Counted from the stretch's first letter, positions 46,101-56,810 are shown. The stretch: 64,000 nucleotides of DNA from Amphibalanus amphitrite (GCF_019059575.1 NW_024881616.1:682001-746000); one strand, 5' to 3'. The notes: a model not told the origin generated them from the letters alone. Made by a program: numbers and translations.

Positions 46101-49100
46101 ACCGCTCGAGTCTGCGGGGTCGGAAAAGAGGAGGGTCAGACGGGTATGGTAAGAAGTAGTGTTCTGGGTAGCAGGTACTGTGATACGACCCTGTGGTACA
46201 CGGCACGGCCTTGTGATACGGTACTGCTGCATGGTCCTGTTGTACATAATGCGGTATCGCCAGAAAAGCAAGTGGACGCTTTGTTATAAAGGCACGGCCT
46301 TGTCGTACGTACGGTACCTGCTGAATGGTTCTGAATTCAGCGCAATTACTGCAAATCTTTTATAATCACGGTCGAGCTCAGATATGGTTGGCGCAGTCAA
46401 GTCGCTGCAGTTAGAAGGGCTATAATAAGATTCCGGTAAATAGCTACATATCACACCGCAGCGTGAGCGAGCGAGCTACGTAAACGGACCCGCCATTTAT
46501 TTACATTTGCTCCGCGTTCACTGACCGGCAGTGACTGACTAATTCCCGCAGAGACTGACAATATCCTGTCCGGGAACGGAAAACGAGCCGCATTGTCACG
46601 TTACGTAATCAGCGGCGGTACGGTGCTGGTATGTAGAACGGCGTAGAGACAGAATCCGGCACACTGACCGCTCCAGTGACCGGGTCATTGGCCTAATTCC
46701 AGCGATGTTCATTGACATTGATCGCCCTAGTGGACTGACCTTTGGCCCCTGGCCTACTAACGTGGTCCGGACGTATCTCTGATAATTGACCCTGGGAGTT
46801 TTGACCTGACCTCTAACCTCTGCCCACTGACCTCTCGCTGACCTGTGACCTCCCACTGACCCTGTGACTCTCAACTGACCTGAGACTCTCCCCACTGACC
46901 TCCACTGAAACCCACTGACCCTGTGGCCTCCCACTGAGCTCCACAGCTGACCTGTGGCCTCCCCCACCGACCTCCCCTGACCCCCACTGACCTGTGCCGG
47001 CGGCTCCTCCTCGCGGTGACACGGCGTGGACCAGTACCAGCAGACTGAGTACTGCCGCCGGGGAGAGTTCGGCCACGTGACGACCTGAGTACAGGCTCAC
47101 CAGGGTACCCTCCACGGTGAGGAAGGCGTGGGAGCGCGAGCCGGACGGCAGACTGGCCACCACACGCTGAATGGAACGGAGGGGAGGAAGTCAGACACAG
47201 ACAGGGCGGCGCAGGGCATGGAGAAACACTGGTGGGCCTGTATCGTAAGTAGTGGTCTAAAGTTTGGGGCCCAAAGGTTTGACGACGGGATCGTTGTTAA
47301 TCCTCATGGTTTGGCAGCTAATTCTGGTTCAAGCATGGCGAAATGAAGTTGGCACAACAAGGGCGGTATGCAAATAAGCGACTAAAACGTGTAGCTATGT
47401 GAGATAAGCAGTCATTGCACAATGGCAGATTGGTCCGATTTTTGCCAGGCTACGATGTTGCCACTGGTTGTTTCTATGTGATAGATTTTGTTTGACACGT
47501 ATTTAGTCAGAGCTGAGTCTGTGCCGAGTTGATTGTCATCGCTAAACTAGATCTATCCGGAATCTCCATCTGCATTTGACATCTCAGCACTCAGCACAGG
47601 CGTGTCATAATACACCCTATCTCCGCCGTGCAAAAGAGCGCCATTTTTTATTTTAAATTCGCACGACATCGTGACCTGAACTGTCTCATCAGAGGTTCAT
47701 CCTGACAACTAATTGAGCCGCACTAAATCCAGAAGATGACCTAAAATCCGCAGACCTTACTCAGACCCATCTGGTCAAGTCAGAACAACCCCTCTGACCA
47801 TCCCCTAACTCCTCTAACCTCTTTCTAGCCCATCATCTAACCTGTAGCACCGAGACCATCTTGTTCTGGACCTGGTCGCCGATGATGAGTCTCTCCACCG
47901 CCTCCACGTGGTAGGCCTGGTTGGAGCGCTGCAGCTGACAGTATGACATCAGCATGGCGCTCAGCATCTGTGACAGTGAGCCGTCTCCCGACTTTAGCCT
48001 GTCGGCGGGCGGGCGGGGGGCGTTAGTGACAGGTCAGACGGAGACGCAGCGCCGGCTGACAACGGCCAGACGTCACACAGACAGAGTCGCTATATGCGTC
48101 AGACACACACAGACACACACATACAGTGATACGGACGGAAAACGGAAACTCATCCAGAGGGTAGAGACAGACACATAGAGACAGACGATTAGATGGGGCG
48201 GGGGAGGGGTAGACGGTGGGCCGAGCCTCACTGACAATCCCGGATACGGAGCTGGGGAAGTGGGGGGTGGGGGTGGCGGGGGGGGGGGGGGTGACTAGCA
48301 TAGTCAGTCTCCAAGGGGGGGGGGGTCGTGACGTGGGCGGACTAATGCTAATCGCGGGTGAATGAATATAATCCGATTAGGGCAGACGCAGATCCGACGA
48401 TGCGAGCGCCGTCTCCTGGTATTCGGGCGAGAAGACCGGAACATCGACTGTCTGTCGAGAGGCGGAGAAAGAAACGCTGGCCATGCCTGATTTATAACGT
48501 TTGTTTAATGATTTTAATTATTTGTAGCATTTACCCAGACGCTCCTGAACTAGTCTTACCTAACCCAGCTGATGTGAAGAAAGGAGACCATCTACGCCAA
48601 CAATGAATGCATTAAAGAATCAGGAGTGACTGATGATTGAATGGTACAAACAAGTCACCGTATGATTGCGAGATAGGCACAACTGTGTGTCCTACGGGGC
48701 CGTGCAGCGATAGCCACACGACTAGTCTCTCCCGCCGGCCGCAGGAGCTGAAAGAACCACCGGAAGCCACGGAGAGCGGAGGGGAGGGGAGGACCTCCAC
48801 TCAGGAGAGACCGACTGCCATCCAGAAATAGCACCGGCCCCAGGTGGCACATACAGGCACCGGCTCCTTGAGGATGATTATCACCTAATGCGATAATGCT
48901 GAGTGTACCGCGAGTGGTCTTGGGGCCAGAGCGAGTTCGATTATAAAACCGTAATAGATGTTGGGGGCGATTTCCGCCGCCGGTTATTGACTGGCAGTGT
49001 TGACACAAGTACCGAAGAGTACACTTAGAATCGGTGCAAAGCTGTAATCTCGTCCTCACCTAAGAGAGATACGCAGTGTAAAATATACCGCTGTCTGAAC

Positions 49101-51450
49101 TCGGACACCATGGAAATGCGACACTTCTCAATTGACTTGCCTGTATTTCTGTGCATCGAAAGCTCACACTTCTCAGTAACTGTTGCTAATAACCACGTTC
49201 CGATAAATTCAGGAGTGGCGGAAAAGGATAAGCTTCATCCAATTTCTAAGCAAAAACACCCGCGGTCACCGGCAGCATGTACCAATTAAATGAACATTAA
49301 TCTCTCGTTTCCTTACAGAAAAAACGACAAAACACCTCTCCAGCGAGACAAAAAGTGCCCTCATCATATTTTGGTCACCGAAGTATGCAATACTCGGGTT
49401 TCCAAATTGTTCCGGCACATTGATTCAGTTCTCTAAGAGCCATTTTGCTCCTCAACTTCTAAACATGACCACTGATAAGCGATCAAGTTTCGTGATACGA
49501 AGCTAATGATGGGTATCAATTGGAGCCCATGAGGGCACGTTGCTGATAATTTTTTTTTTATACTTAATGAAGGAGCTGTCGAGCCTAGGAGAGGTCAGGC
49601 GAACTCAGTTGCATTATGAAAGAGCAACTAATAACCCCAACACTTCTTATGGGCCCAGTAATTAATCAAATTTTAAGAGTTCTGTTATTATAAGGGCAAT
49701 ATGCATTCATTTGCAACTAGTCATGCCACTCGACACTTACAACTAAGCCTTCTCATCATAAAAAACTCATCTGACTTGACATTCATCTTAATTCTTAATT
49801 GTAAAGCTAAGAAATACCAATGCGCGTCAAATTAATGCAAACATAGCTGCTCCTCAGTAATCCCCAGCCTTGCATATTCTCAAAGACCATTGGCAATACA
49901 AAATCCAGATACAGGCCCTCACCCATCATTCAATGCATCGTTTCGACCCTCCCCGACCGCTGTGGTGCAGCTGCCCCACCGCCACCTACCGGCCTGTTCC
50001 GACACTAACCGGTCACGTGACCCCACCTCGGACAGATCCGACAGTCTCCTCACCTGCTGAGCACGGGGCCACAGAGCAGCTTGGCCAGGCTGACGGCGGC
50101 AGAGACGTACTTTCGGGGCGAGAGGGTCGAGTGACGAGACAGGCACAGGCACTGGTATGTCAGGTACTGAAACGGGACGGCAATGGTACGTCAGGTACTG
50201 AAACAAAGTGAAACGTCAGCTGCTGAAACAGGATGGCACTGGTATGTCAAGTGCTGTAGGAGGACGGCAGTGGCACGTCAGATACTGAAAGGTACGGTAG
50301 AAAGGTACGTAGATGAAACGTCAGTACATCATATAGCATGCTTCCATCCCTTCGCCCCTCCTCCCAGAATGAGTCAGGTCAGGTCAGGTCAGGTCAGACC
50401 AGCACCTCGCTCACCTCATGGAACACCATAACGAGTCCGTCCCCACACTCGACCTCCGAGTACGGGCCGGGTCGGGTCGGATCAGGTCAGGTCAGGTCAG
50501 GTCAAGTCAGGTCAGGTCAGGCCGGTTGGACATTTGCCTTACCTCGTGGAAGACCATGACGAGTCCGTCCTCGCACTCGACCTCCGAGTAGGGGTCGCGG
50601 AACTCCATGGCCATGATGCGCTGGGACGCCAGGAACGGCGAGAACAACTGCAGCAGCACGTCCGCGCGCTCCCCACGCGTCTCCGGCATCTGACGTCATA
50701 GGCCATACGTCAGTCATACTTTCAGTGGCATAACCCGGCATCTGACGTCATAGACCATAAGTCAGTCATACTTTCAGCAGCGTAACCCGCGTCTCCGGCA
50801 TCTGACATCATAGGCCATAAGTCAAATACTTTCATACTTTCAGTGGCGTAGGTAGGTAACGTGCGTCTCCGGTATCTGACGTTACAGGTTATAGGTACGT
50901 CAGTCATACTTTCAGTGGCGTAACCCTTATCTCAGGCACAGTGCTCTAAAATTGGATTTTGGTTGGGTGTGCTGATGATGAAAAAATCCTAGAATGAGAA
51001 AAAAGGAAATAAATAACTGAAGTATATTTGCAAAATGGTGTAATAAGTCAGTGATACATATTTTTTTGGATGAAAACATTTTCCCCATTAGGTGTGATTT
51101 GCCACCAAAAAGTCTGAAAAATAGGACACTGCTCCGGCATCTGAAATCACCGGCCACACGATATATTTCAGGGGCATAAAAGGCGTCTCCCACATCTGAC
51201 GTGCCACAATACCCACTAGTATGGCTTCGACGGATACCAGTACCTAAATCATTCCTATGGATGGTGGGATCCCAATAGTCACTAACAGTGATCCAACAGC
51301 CAACATACAGACGACGCTCACCGTGTCCGAATAGGCCGGGTAGAAGAGGCCATTTCGCGCCGCCATGCACCGGATGTGCTCCTCAAACTTCTCGTCCCCG
51401 TGAGAGAACATGACGTCGTTCAGACGGTCGAAGATGATGACACCCAGCAT
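40164..51450 (-). CDS. HPS1: HPS1, BLOC-3 subunit (Hermansky-Pudlak syndrome 1 protein), 12 exons
   Basis: HPS1 pairs with HPS4 in BLOC-3, the guanine-nucleotide exchange factor for Rab32/Rab38 on lysosome-related organelles such as pigment granules. My exons in transcript order: 51450-51322, 50689-50543, 50109-50054, 47998-47842, 47166-46992, 46111-45918, 45047-44883, 43190-42946, 42697-42514, 41825-41712, 41390-41299, 40341-40164. Phases agree throughout, giving 611 residues (human about 700). Recognisable HPS1 segments are the N-terminal longin-like start (MLGVIIFDRLNDVMF), YHVEAVERLI, SHAFLTVEGTLVSLY, DNFPDLVHFIYVDR, YGHFLWFEDAM and the C-terminal EEVRCYQLFLVH. The start is the first methionine and aligns with the family's N-terminus. 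About 25 residues are missing between exons 2 and 3 compared with human, so one exon may be unfound. The exon 2 and exon 3 acceptors are the weakest; the gene is otherwise intact. Confidence 0.9.
40378..40400 (-). repeat. Duplicated copy of the HPS1 last-exon acceptor
   Basis: CTGCAGCGCACTGGTGGCCG (minus strand) lies 52 bp upstream of the real acceptor region CGTGCAGCGCGCTGGTGGCC at 40331-40346. The upstream copy keeps an AG and a pyrimidine tract. Because 52 is not a multiple of three, splicing to it would shift the reading frame; only the inner copy keeps HPS1 in frame. Confidence 0.75.
40464..40500 (-). mobile_element. Fragment related to the hAT-type MITE at 50.9 kb
   Basis: CACACCCAACCAAAATCCAATTTTAGA lies at about 40473-40499. 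It is the reverse complement of the left end of the element at 50939-51131. Only this end segment was recognised, in an HPS1 intron. Confidence 0.55.
43530..43622 (+). repeat. (CAGACTAAA) short tandem array in HPS1 intron
   Basis: Units of CAGACTAAA, CAGACTAAACAGTA and AGAGACTAAA recur about ten times. Period varies from 9 to 15 bp. Confidence 0.85.
43623..44882. other. HPS1 intron, no other feature
   Basis: Between exons at 43190 and 44883. It contains a GC-rich patch (43790-43990) with open frames on both strands, but no phase-compatible exon. Confidence 0.35.
45048..45917. other. HPS1 intron with G-run and a solitary mariner-like end
   Basis: A G-rich run lies at 45060-45095 (GGGGGTAGGGGGGGGGG and similar), next to the acceptor. 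TACAGGGTCTTTCATAATGA at 45674-45693 resembles a mariner terminal repeat, but I found no partner end. Confidence 0.4.
46112..46794. other. HPS1 intron, no recognised feature
   Basis: Short GATACGGTACTG/GGTACTGTGATACGACC phrases repeat loosely at 46170-46230. Nothing else is supportable. Confidence 0.35.
46797..46998 (-). repeat. ~20-bp minisatellite containing the HPS1 exon 5 donor
   Basis: On the minus strand the unit is CAGGTCAGTGGGAGGCCA with variants, repeated about eight to ten times. The first unit is the real donor of the exon ending at 46992 (ACAG, GTCAGTGGGGG). Several later units therefore keep a donor-like AGGTCAGTGG. Confidence 0.75.
47167..47841. other. HPS1 intron, no recognised feature
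   Basis: Between exons at 47842 and 47166. AT-rich and non-coding. Confidence 0.4.
48186..48330 (+). repeat. G-rich tract with poly-G runs
   Basis: Runs of 5 to 13 G occur at 48197-48212, 48254-48291 and 48316-48326 (for example GGTGGGGGTGGCGGGGG). Such tracts can form G-quadruplexes and often mark sequencing or assembly uncertainty. An (AGACACACAC)n block lies at 48098-48122. Confidence 0.8.
48331..50053. other. Long HPS1 intron, no recognised feature
   Basis: About 1.7 kb of mixed DNA. I searched for the HPS1 segment missing between exons 2 and 3 and for transposon ends and found neither. Confidence 0.35.
50374..50522 (+). repeat. (AGGTC)n pentanucleotide arrays flanking a duplicated half-exon
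   Basis: AGGTC repeats occur at 50377-50398 and again at 50484-50522. They bracket the partial copy of HPS1 exon 2 at 50415-50464. Each unit contains the nuclear-receptor half-site AGGTCA. Confidence 0.85.
50415..50464 (-). pseudogene. Duplicated 3' half of HPS1 exon 2 with its own donor
   Basis: Reads YSEVECGDGLVMVFHE followed by the donor GTGAGC. It copies the end of exon 2 at 50543-50592 (YSEVECEDGLVMVFHE, donor GTAAGG) with a handful of substitutions, most of them silent. No acceptor precedes it, only the pentanucleotide array, so it is unlikely to be used as an exon. Confidence 0.8.
50675..51205 (-). repeat. ~60-bp minisatellite grown from the HPS1 exon 2 acceptor edge
   Basis: Units containing CGCGTCTCCGGCATCTGACG and CATACTTTCAGTGGCGTAA (plus-strand view) start at about 50675, 50736, 50787, 50862, 51131 and 51183. 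The first unit includes the real 5' edge of exon 2. On the minus strand most units keep a GACGTCAG-ATGCCGGAGACG-like acceptor plus start of exon. Confidence 0.8.
50931..51139. mobile_element. 193-bp hAT-type MITE inside the exon 2 minisatellite
   Basis: The body is 50939-51131, with short inverted ends CAGTG...CACTG (CAGTGCTCTA on the left, TAGGACACTG on the right). It is flanked by 8-bp direct repeats CTCAGGCA and CTCCGGCA that match at seven of eight positions. Eight-bp target duplications and CAGTG-type ends fit the hAT superfamily. There is no coding capacity. Confidence 0.65.
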
Positions 51451-51511
51451 GGCTAGACACGTATAGTATTGGTGGCACTGTGGGTGACACGTCACCTGTG
51501 CTTCACCCTGA
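51451..51511 (-). other. HPS1 5'UTR segment
   Basis: A possible acceptor, CCTATTTCAG, lies at about 51512-51521 on the minus strand, followed by 60 bases to the ATG at 51450. The first exon of HPS1 may therefore lie further upstream, but I could not locate its promoter. Confidence 0.35.
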
Positions 51512-51521
51512 AATAGGTCAA

Positions 51522-52912
51522 ATCTTACGTTATTGATCTAGGAGGAGCAAATACAATAATAGATGACAACTAGATAAAATGACACTTCACTCATGAATGG
51601 CCAAGGTGACCAGTTATGTAATGCCACATCTATAAAGTTGTTGGACTGACTGACTCTTCAACAGCTGCACTGATCCAAGAAAGTAAGCTGATCTGAACTA
51701 TCCACTTAATCATCATAATCAGACCTTGGATAAGAGACCCATGGTTGGTCTTATTAATGAGTGAAAGCACAGGAAGCAAAAGAGTTACCTAACCTGTAGT
51801 TCAACAGCAAAATCTCAGTATGGGAAGCCCAGCCCTGCCAGGCTTTGCGACACTTTTGACAGCCTCAATGTATTTGCAACTGCTTAAGCTCAACTTGAAC
51901 TGAGCTACAAGCAGTCAATAGGTAGCCAACAGGTGATACCTCACAGGGAAATACATTTCTATGCATCATAGCTGGAGTGTTAGGTAATCATAATAGGTAC
52001 TGCATGTGTGCATGTGCAGGGGTCACTTAGAAATGCTACAGTTGTATGATTTTTATGCTGAAAATGATCAAAAAGAAAATAAATCATATCCATAACTTAC
52101 ATTTAAAATATTTAAATGTAGGAATAACTATTTTCCTTCTTTGGTAGAGGCAAACAAAGTTTGCAGCAGAAGCTTATTAATTATTACACATTAACCAATC
52201 ATATTTCATAGTTCAAAACCAACTGAATGCTGATTGGCTAAGTTGGTCCCTGCCAGAGCCTAGAGGTCACTGCATCCTTTGCATTCTTCTGTAATGGTAG
52301 GTAAGGCACCACATACCTGCATAAGGCACTGATTTCAGAATAAAAAATGAAAAATATCTCCCTAGGGTAATTGTTGGGTTGTAAAAGCTCCTGATTTTTG
52401 GTAGTCTCAGCTCAAGCTACAAAACTGATATTCCAGTTCAAGCTCAATGTTAAAAGTGGTATATTCCCTTAAACATCTCAAGAACAGCTTGGCCAACTAG
52501 GCCCAAAGCTGGTAACTGGTGAGGGACTGCTTAATATGGTGCCCTACTCAAGTCAGCTAAGGTCTCACTTTTAGCATGTGTGCATGCAGCCTGCAGTAGC
52601 TTTTACTCTCAAGAATGGCTGGGACCTGGGTCAATTGCACTTCAACTTGAAATTGGTATTTGGTTACCTATCCTTCACTCCTATAGTGCTCAGCCAGCAT
52701 CGGAAAGCCTGCAAAGGTCTTTCGGTATTTGTTAATTGTAGGCCACTCTGCCTTTTACAATGAACCTAAGGCCCAGCAATCCTACTTGTAAGAATCTTGA
52801 TGAAACCCAGGAATCATGATGAGAGCTGAAATGCACCTTAGGATTGTAATGAAGGAAAGTTGAATATGGATAACAGCCTCTCTACTATACAACATCCAAA
52901 ATGGCCCCATAC
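51522..52912. other. HPS1 5' flank, AT-rich
   Basis: About 1.4 kb with lower GC and many simple words. No TATA/Inr pair or exon is supportable. The HPS1 promoter is probably somewhere here or beyond. Confidence 0.35.
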
Positions 52913-53146
52913 TAGGGTGTTTCACATTTTCAAAGTGCCATATTGCGAGTCATATCGATGTTCCCCTCAAATGTCATCTGCTCACAAGTTTCTGTGTAAA
53001 ATTTCACTTCATTCTGATGATGTTTAGAGGTCGCACATTTCTGCGACTTTTCATCTCTGATTTTGTTTCTGGGCGTAACATGAGTAGTCTTCTTGCGAAC
53101 TGATTTGGTTGAGAAAGCCAGGCAGTGGCGGCGGAATAGGGGGTGC

Positions 53147-53209
53147 AGGGGGTGCAGCTGCACCCCCATCGAAAAACATGGGGGTGCAAACATATCTTTT
53201 TTGCACCCC
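53147..53209. repeat. Palindrome and inverted GGGGGTGCA repeats
   Basis: GGGGGTGCAGCTGCACCCCC is a perfect 20-bp palindrome at about 53150-53169. It is followed by further inverted GGGGGTGCAAA / TTTTGCACCCCC copies at 53180-53209, so the region can form strong hairpins. Confidence 0.85.
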
Positions 53210-53384
53210 CAAAATCCATACAAGGGGCCCGTCGCACCATCCAATACATTTTCTCCTGAAAACCAGTGATCGGGAAACGAACACTGATGTGGAATCATCC
53301 GGGGTGTCTATTTATGGTCAGGAGCGTCCCATGCTAGTCGGGGCCTCCACACCGGCTAGAAGTGTCCCGAGCCGCGTTTGGTGC

Positions 53385-53910
53385 TCCACACGGCATCTGA
53401 GGGCCCCACGACGGCCTCAGAGGGCCCTTTTATGACGATCTCTGAGGGCTCCCACCTGAGGGCTTTGTCCCCTGGGGCCCTACAACGGCCACTAAGGGCC
53501 CTCGTGACGACCGCTGAGGGTCCCACAGAGACGCCAGGGGCCACGCCCACGCTGGCCTCTGAGGGCCCCTATGACGGCCTCTGAGGGCCCTTACGATGAT
53601 CTCTGTGGGCTCTCACGACGAACTCTGTCCCCTGGGGCCCTATAACGACCACTAAGGGCCCTCATGACCATATGACGACCGCTGAGGGTCCCACAGGACT
53701 TCAGGGGCCCCACTGGCCCCTGAGGGTCTCTACGACGGTCTCTGAGGGCCCTCGTGACGGCCCTAGACCCAAATCAAGTCTGAGGGCCCATTTGGCTTCA
53801 GGCGGCCCAGCGACGGCCTCTGAGGGCCCCAACACAACCAGGCTGCGGGGGCTATGCTGGCATCTGAGGGCTCTGCAACGGTCTATTGAGGGCGGCAGGG
53901 CCCTAACAAC
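53385..53910 (+). repeat. CTCTGAGGGCCCC(T)ACGACGG minisatellite
   Basis: About twenty-five degenerate units of 20-25 bp with the core TCTGAGGGCCC. A higher-order repeat of about 190-200 bp is visible (GGCTTTGTCCCCTGGGGCCC at about 53461 versus CTCTGTCCCCTGGGGCCC at about 53621). Confidence 0.85.
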
Positions 53911-54148
53911 GATGGCCTGCGAGTCGTGGAACTCAACCGGAAGGCGCTGCCCAAGCGCACCAAGGAAGGATGTGCCCCCTTCTCTGTGTAACGAGTTTTG
54001 GTGACAAAAGTGTGCGACCCCTAAATATACTTAAATTTGGGTTTCAAGCGTATCAATCGATTCAGTTTTACGGGTAGAGTTGGGGCAAAGTCGATATGGC
54101 TGAGTTTTGAACCAACATTATTTTACCATAGTGTAATGAAACACCCTA

Positions 54149-56650
54149 CCCCATACTGATACAATCATAATGGCCCAATACAACATACAATGGCCCCTAT
54201 ACTACAACACAAGGCCCTATATACCTAGAGGCTACAACACCCAAAAGCTGCAAATATAAAAAAGTCCTGAAAGTGATGTACGGAACATACCGTAAATCTG
54301 ATAAAATCTGGCGTAACTCCATACCAATACGGAAAAACAAGACCTAGAAATTCATTTATGTTCAGAATAATTCCGTCACGTACGAAGTGGTTGATAATTG
54401 CAGGTTGCCCGGCAACCAGCCGCAATTTCAAAGCAAAAGAACTAGGTCGCCTAGCAACCATCCGCTTGTTCACTTTTTGAACACATTTTCTTCCTATTTT
54501 GTCTCATCCGCGCAATCAGTGGCCCATTCTGTAGCACAGCCGATCAAGGCCAGCAATTAAAAAACTATGTAATCAATAGTGGAGCGTTTCTTTCCTGAGC
54601 GACTCCGCACTCCCCAGGCTCAGTGTAGACAATAGATATGTCATATTAATAACATAGAACTTCTGGTGCACCAGGCAAAGAAATAATCGGCATCTTGCCT
54701 CGCCAGGCAAGGAACATTAGTCAGCACGTCGCTTGGATCAGGGCATTCGATTCTACGCCATCCCGCAGGTCTGCAACAGCGAGATCTCGGTTCATCTCGA
54801 TTGCCGCCGGCAAAAGCGATAATTCAGAAAATGCAGGCAGGAGAGTTCATTTTTGAGTCCAAAAAAAGTGATTTGACTCGCTGCGGGGAACACAGGCTCC
54901 TCCACAAGGTCCCGAAACTCAATCTTGTCCTGAAAACTCATGGGATCTCGTTAGTCGTTTCATTTCAGTTTCGACCCATGAACTGACTGGGCTTACCATC
55001 AGCGGTCGGCTGGTATAGACACTGCGTCTCGTAACCCGTGCATGACTATTTATAAGTCATTGTGACTTCCTCTAGGATGACATCAAGTCAACATTGAGCC
55101 TGAATGGATGAAACTGCATTCTTCAGTATAGGTACATTGGCAGCTCTATAACTTCCTTTGTATCAAACCACTGTATCACAGTACCACCACTACCAACCGA
55201 CACGTTGATCCTGCATCGTCGTAACGCATCCCGTCGTGACGCGGCCCCGACCCGATCCACGGACGGCTCAGGTGTAGCGTCACGTCTGATGCGATACGAG
55301 TACGACCACTGACACGGCGGACCGGAGGTAACTGGCTGAAAGACAGATCCTAACACGGTGCGACATGAAGAAAGTCTAGAATATTCAGCATCATATATCC
55401 TTCTGTTCCATGAGTCATTCAATTTTGCTCGTCCGTCGGTTACCACATGACCGTTACGTACAGTCACCAGCACTTGCTACCCATCACCTCCGGACGGCGG
55501 GGGAGCAAGCTACCACCGCCCTTGCGAGACTAGCGCCGCCATGCGCCAAGAAGTGGAAACACCACGTGACTGAGGCCACGTGAGGGCAGGGTCACGTGAT
55601 GGAGGGGCGGAGCATAGCAGCTTTTGCGCCCGACACTAACTGAAATGCGGCGCTGTGATTGGGCGCCTTAGCATGAATGAAGCCCCGGCGCCAGAATCAG
55701 CCGTTCGCCTTATATGGAACACTGAAAACAAGTTGAAAGAACGTTATGCAAAAGCATCTTAAAATATTCCACACTTAGGTTTTTTGGGTATTAGGGTAAA
55801 CTGGCTTAGAGGCGAAGCAGAACGTCTGGTTCATGAAGAACACACACAGTGTTTCACATAGACCGAAGACACGTGCTGCTTCTTCGCGTGCAATCTTAGT
55901 GGCCCCAGGGGGGCTTCAACTCGACCAACACCGGTTCTTCTTCGTTCTCCCTAGTCACGTGATATTACGTCACACCAAGCGCGCGAAAGATAAACCCTTT
56001 GAAGGTTTTGCACGAACTAGCATCGGGTTTAAGAAGAAGGGGTTGTGGTTTAATCAGTGTAATGGCTTTCATCAAGACCACGCCCGCGGTACTACGTTCT
56101 AGCGTCCACCGGAAGCGATCGCCATTTTTCGATCGCGTTGGATCACGCTTTGTGCAGTGACGAGCGGCTGGTGCAAGATTGGGTGAATGGCAAGTAATCA
56201 AATATTGAAGAACTGAAATAAGGTTAATTTTTTGCTTGTCAAGTGTTGTGTATTATTTATATTACTTGTGATTGACCATAATAAGCAATATCACAACGCT
56301 CTTCAAATGCATGGATGAATGCATTGGATGAAGGCAATTCATATGCAAGACCAATCAATGCAGTAAGTATTTATATGTTGTATAAATGCCCCATAGCTTA
56401 AATTATGCATGTGGTATTGAGACAAATCTTCCAAATGAAGATAAACCAGGAATAGAATCAGCTTGCCATTTTGGGGTCAATTGATTTAGGTATAAATTTG
56501 GCTGATTTTAATAAACATATGTTCGTGCTGATTAGTGCAATATTTTATCTATGCTGCACTTTATATGTCAAGTGCATTATTTTATTTTTGGAGTAGACTC
56601 ATGGTCTCTGAAGTCAATCTAAGTTTCTTTACTCCCTGCCTGTTGAATAA
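54149..56650. other. Intergenic DNA, no recognised feature
   Basis: Low-complexity ATGGCCC/ACAACA phrases at 54150-54230, then unique sequence. A GC-richer stretch at 55200-55330 and 55480-55640 has CACGTGA motifs. No exon, RNA gene or transposon ends were supported. Confidence 0.35.
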
Positions 56651-56675
56651 CGCATCCGCCCGACTCTTCATTCTA

Positions 56676-56810
56676 GGGGACGAGGCCATCTCCGCTCTGA
56701 TTGAGGCCCTGGAGTCTGAGGAGAGCGTCCTGGCGCGCGCCGCGCGGAGACGTCGACATCGTCGAAAACGCTGGCTTGAGGCTGGTGGTGGAAGGAGAAA
56801 CTATATGTGA
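56676..56810 (+). pseudogene. Possible N-terminal fragment of a Harbinger-type transposase
   Basis: After an acceptor-like CTTCATTCTAG (56666-56676) the plus strand reads DEAISALIEALESEESVLAR, then a dense run of arginine and histidine, and stops at about 56808. An acidic helix followed by an Arg-rich stretch is how many PIF/Harbinger (HARBI1-like) nucleases begin, but the usual WVRPW-type motif and catalytic domain are absent. It may be a decayed fragment or an exon of an unknown gene. Confidence 0.25.

Larger units (their letters stand above)
52913..54148. mobile_element. TA-flanked element with GGGTGTTTCA ends, carrying a minisatellite
   Basis: The body is 52915-54146 (1,232 bp), flanked by TA on both sides. 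The ends GGGTGTTTCA and TGAAACACCC are perfect 10-bp inverted repeats. Inside are a CAGTGGCGG motif at 53123 (a hAT-style end), a G/C palindrome near 53147-53166, and a long minisatellite (53378-53910). TA duplication suggests a Tc1/mariner-like or other TA-targeting element. No transposase frame was seen. Confidence 0.5.

Noticed and set aside
53109..54004. Plus-strand frames rich in SEGP(T/Y) repeats
   Set aside because: They come from the TCTGAGGGCCC minisatellite; no start context, domain or splice sites.
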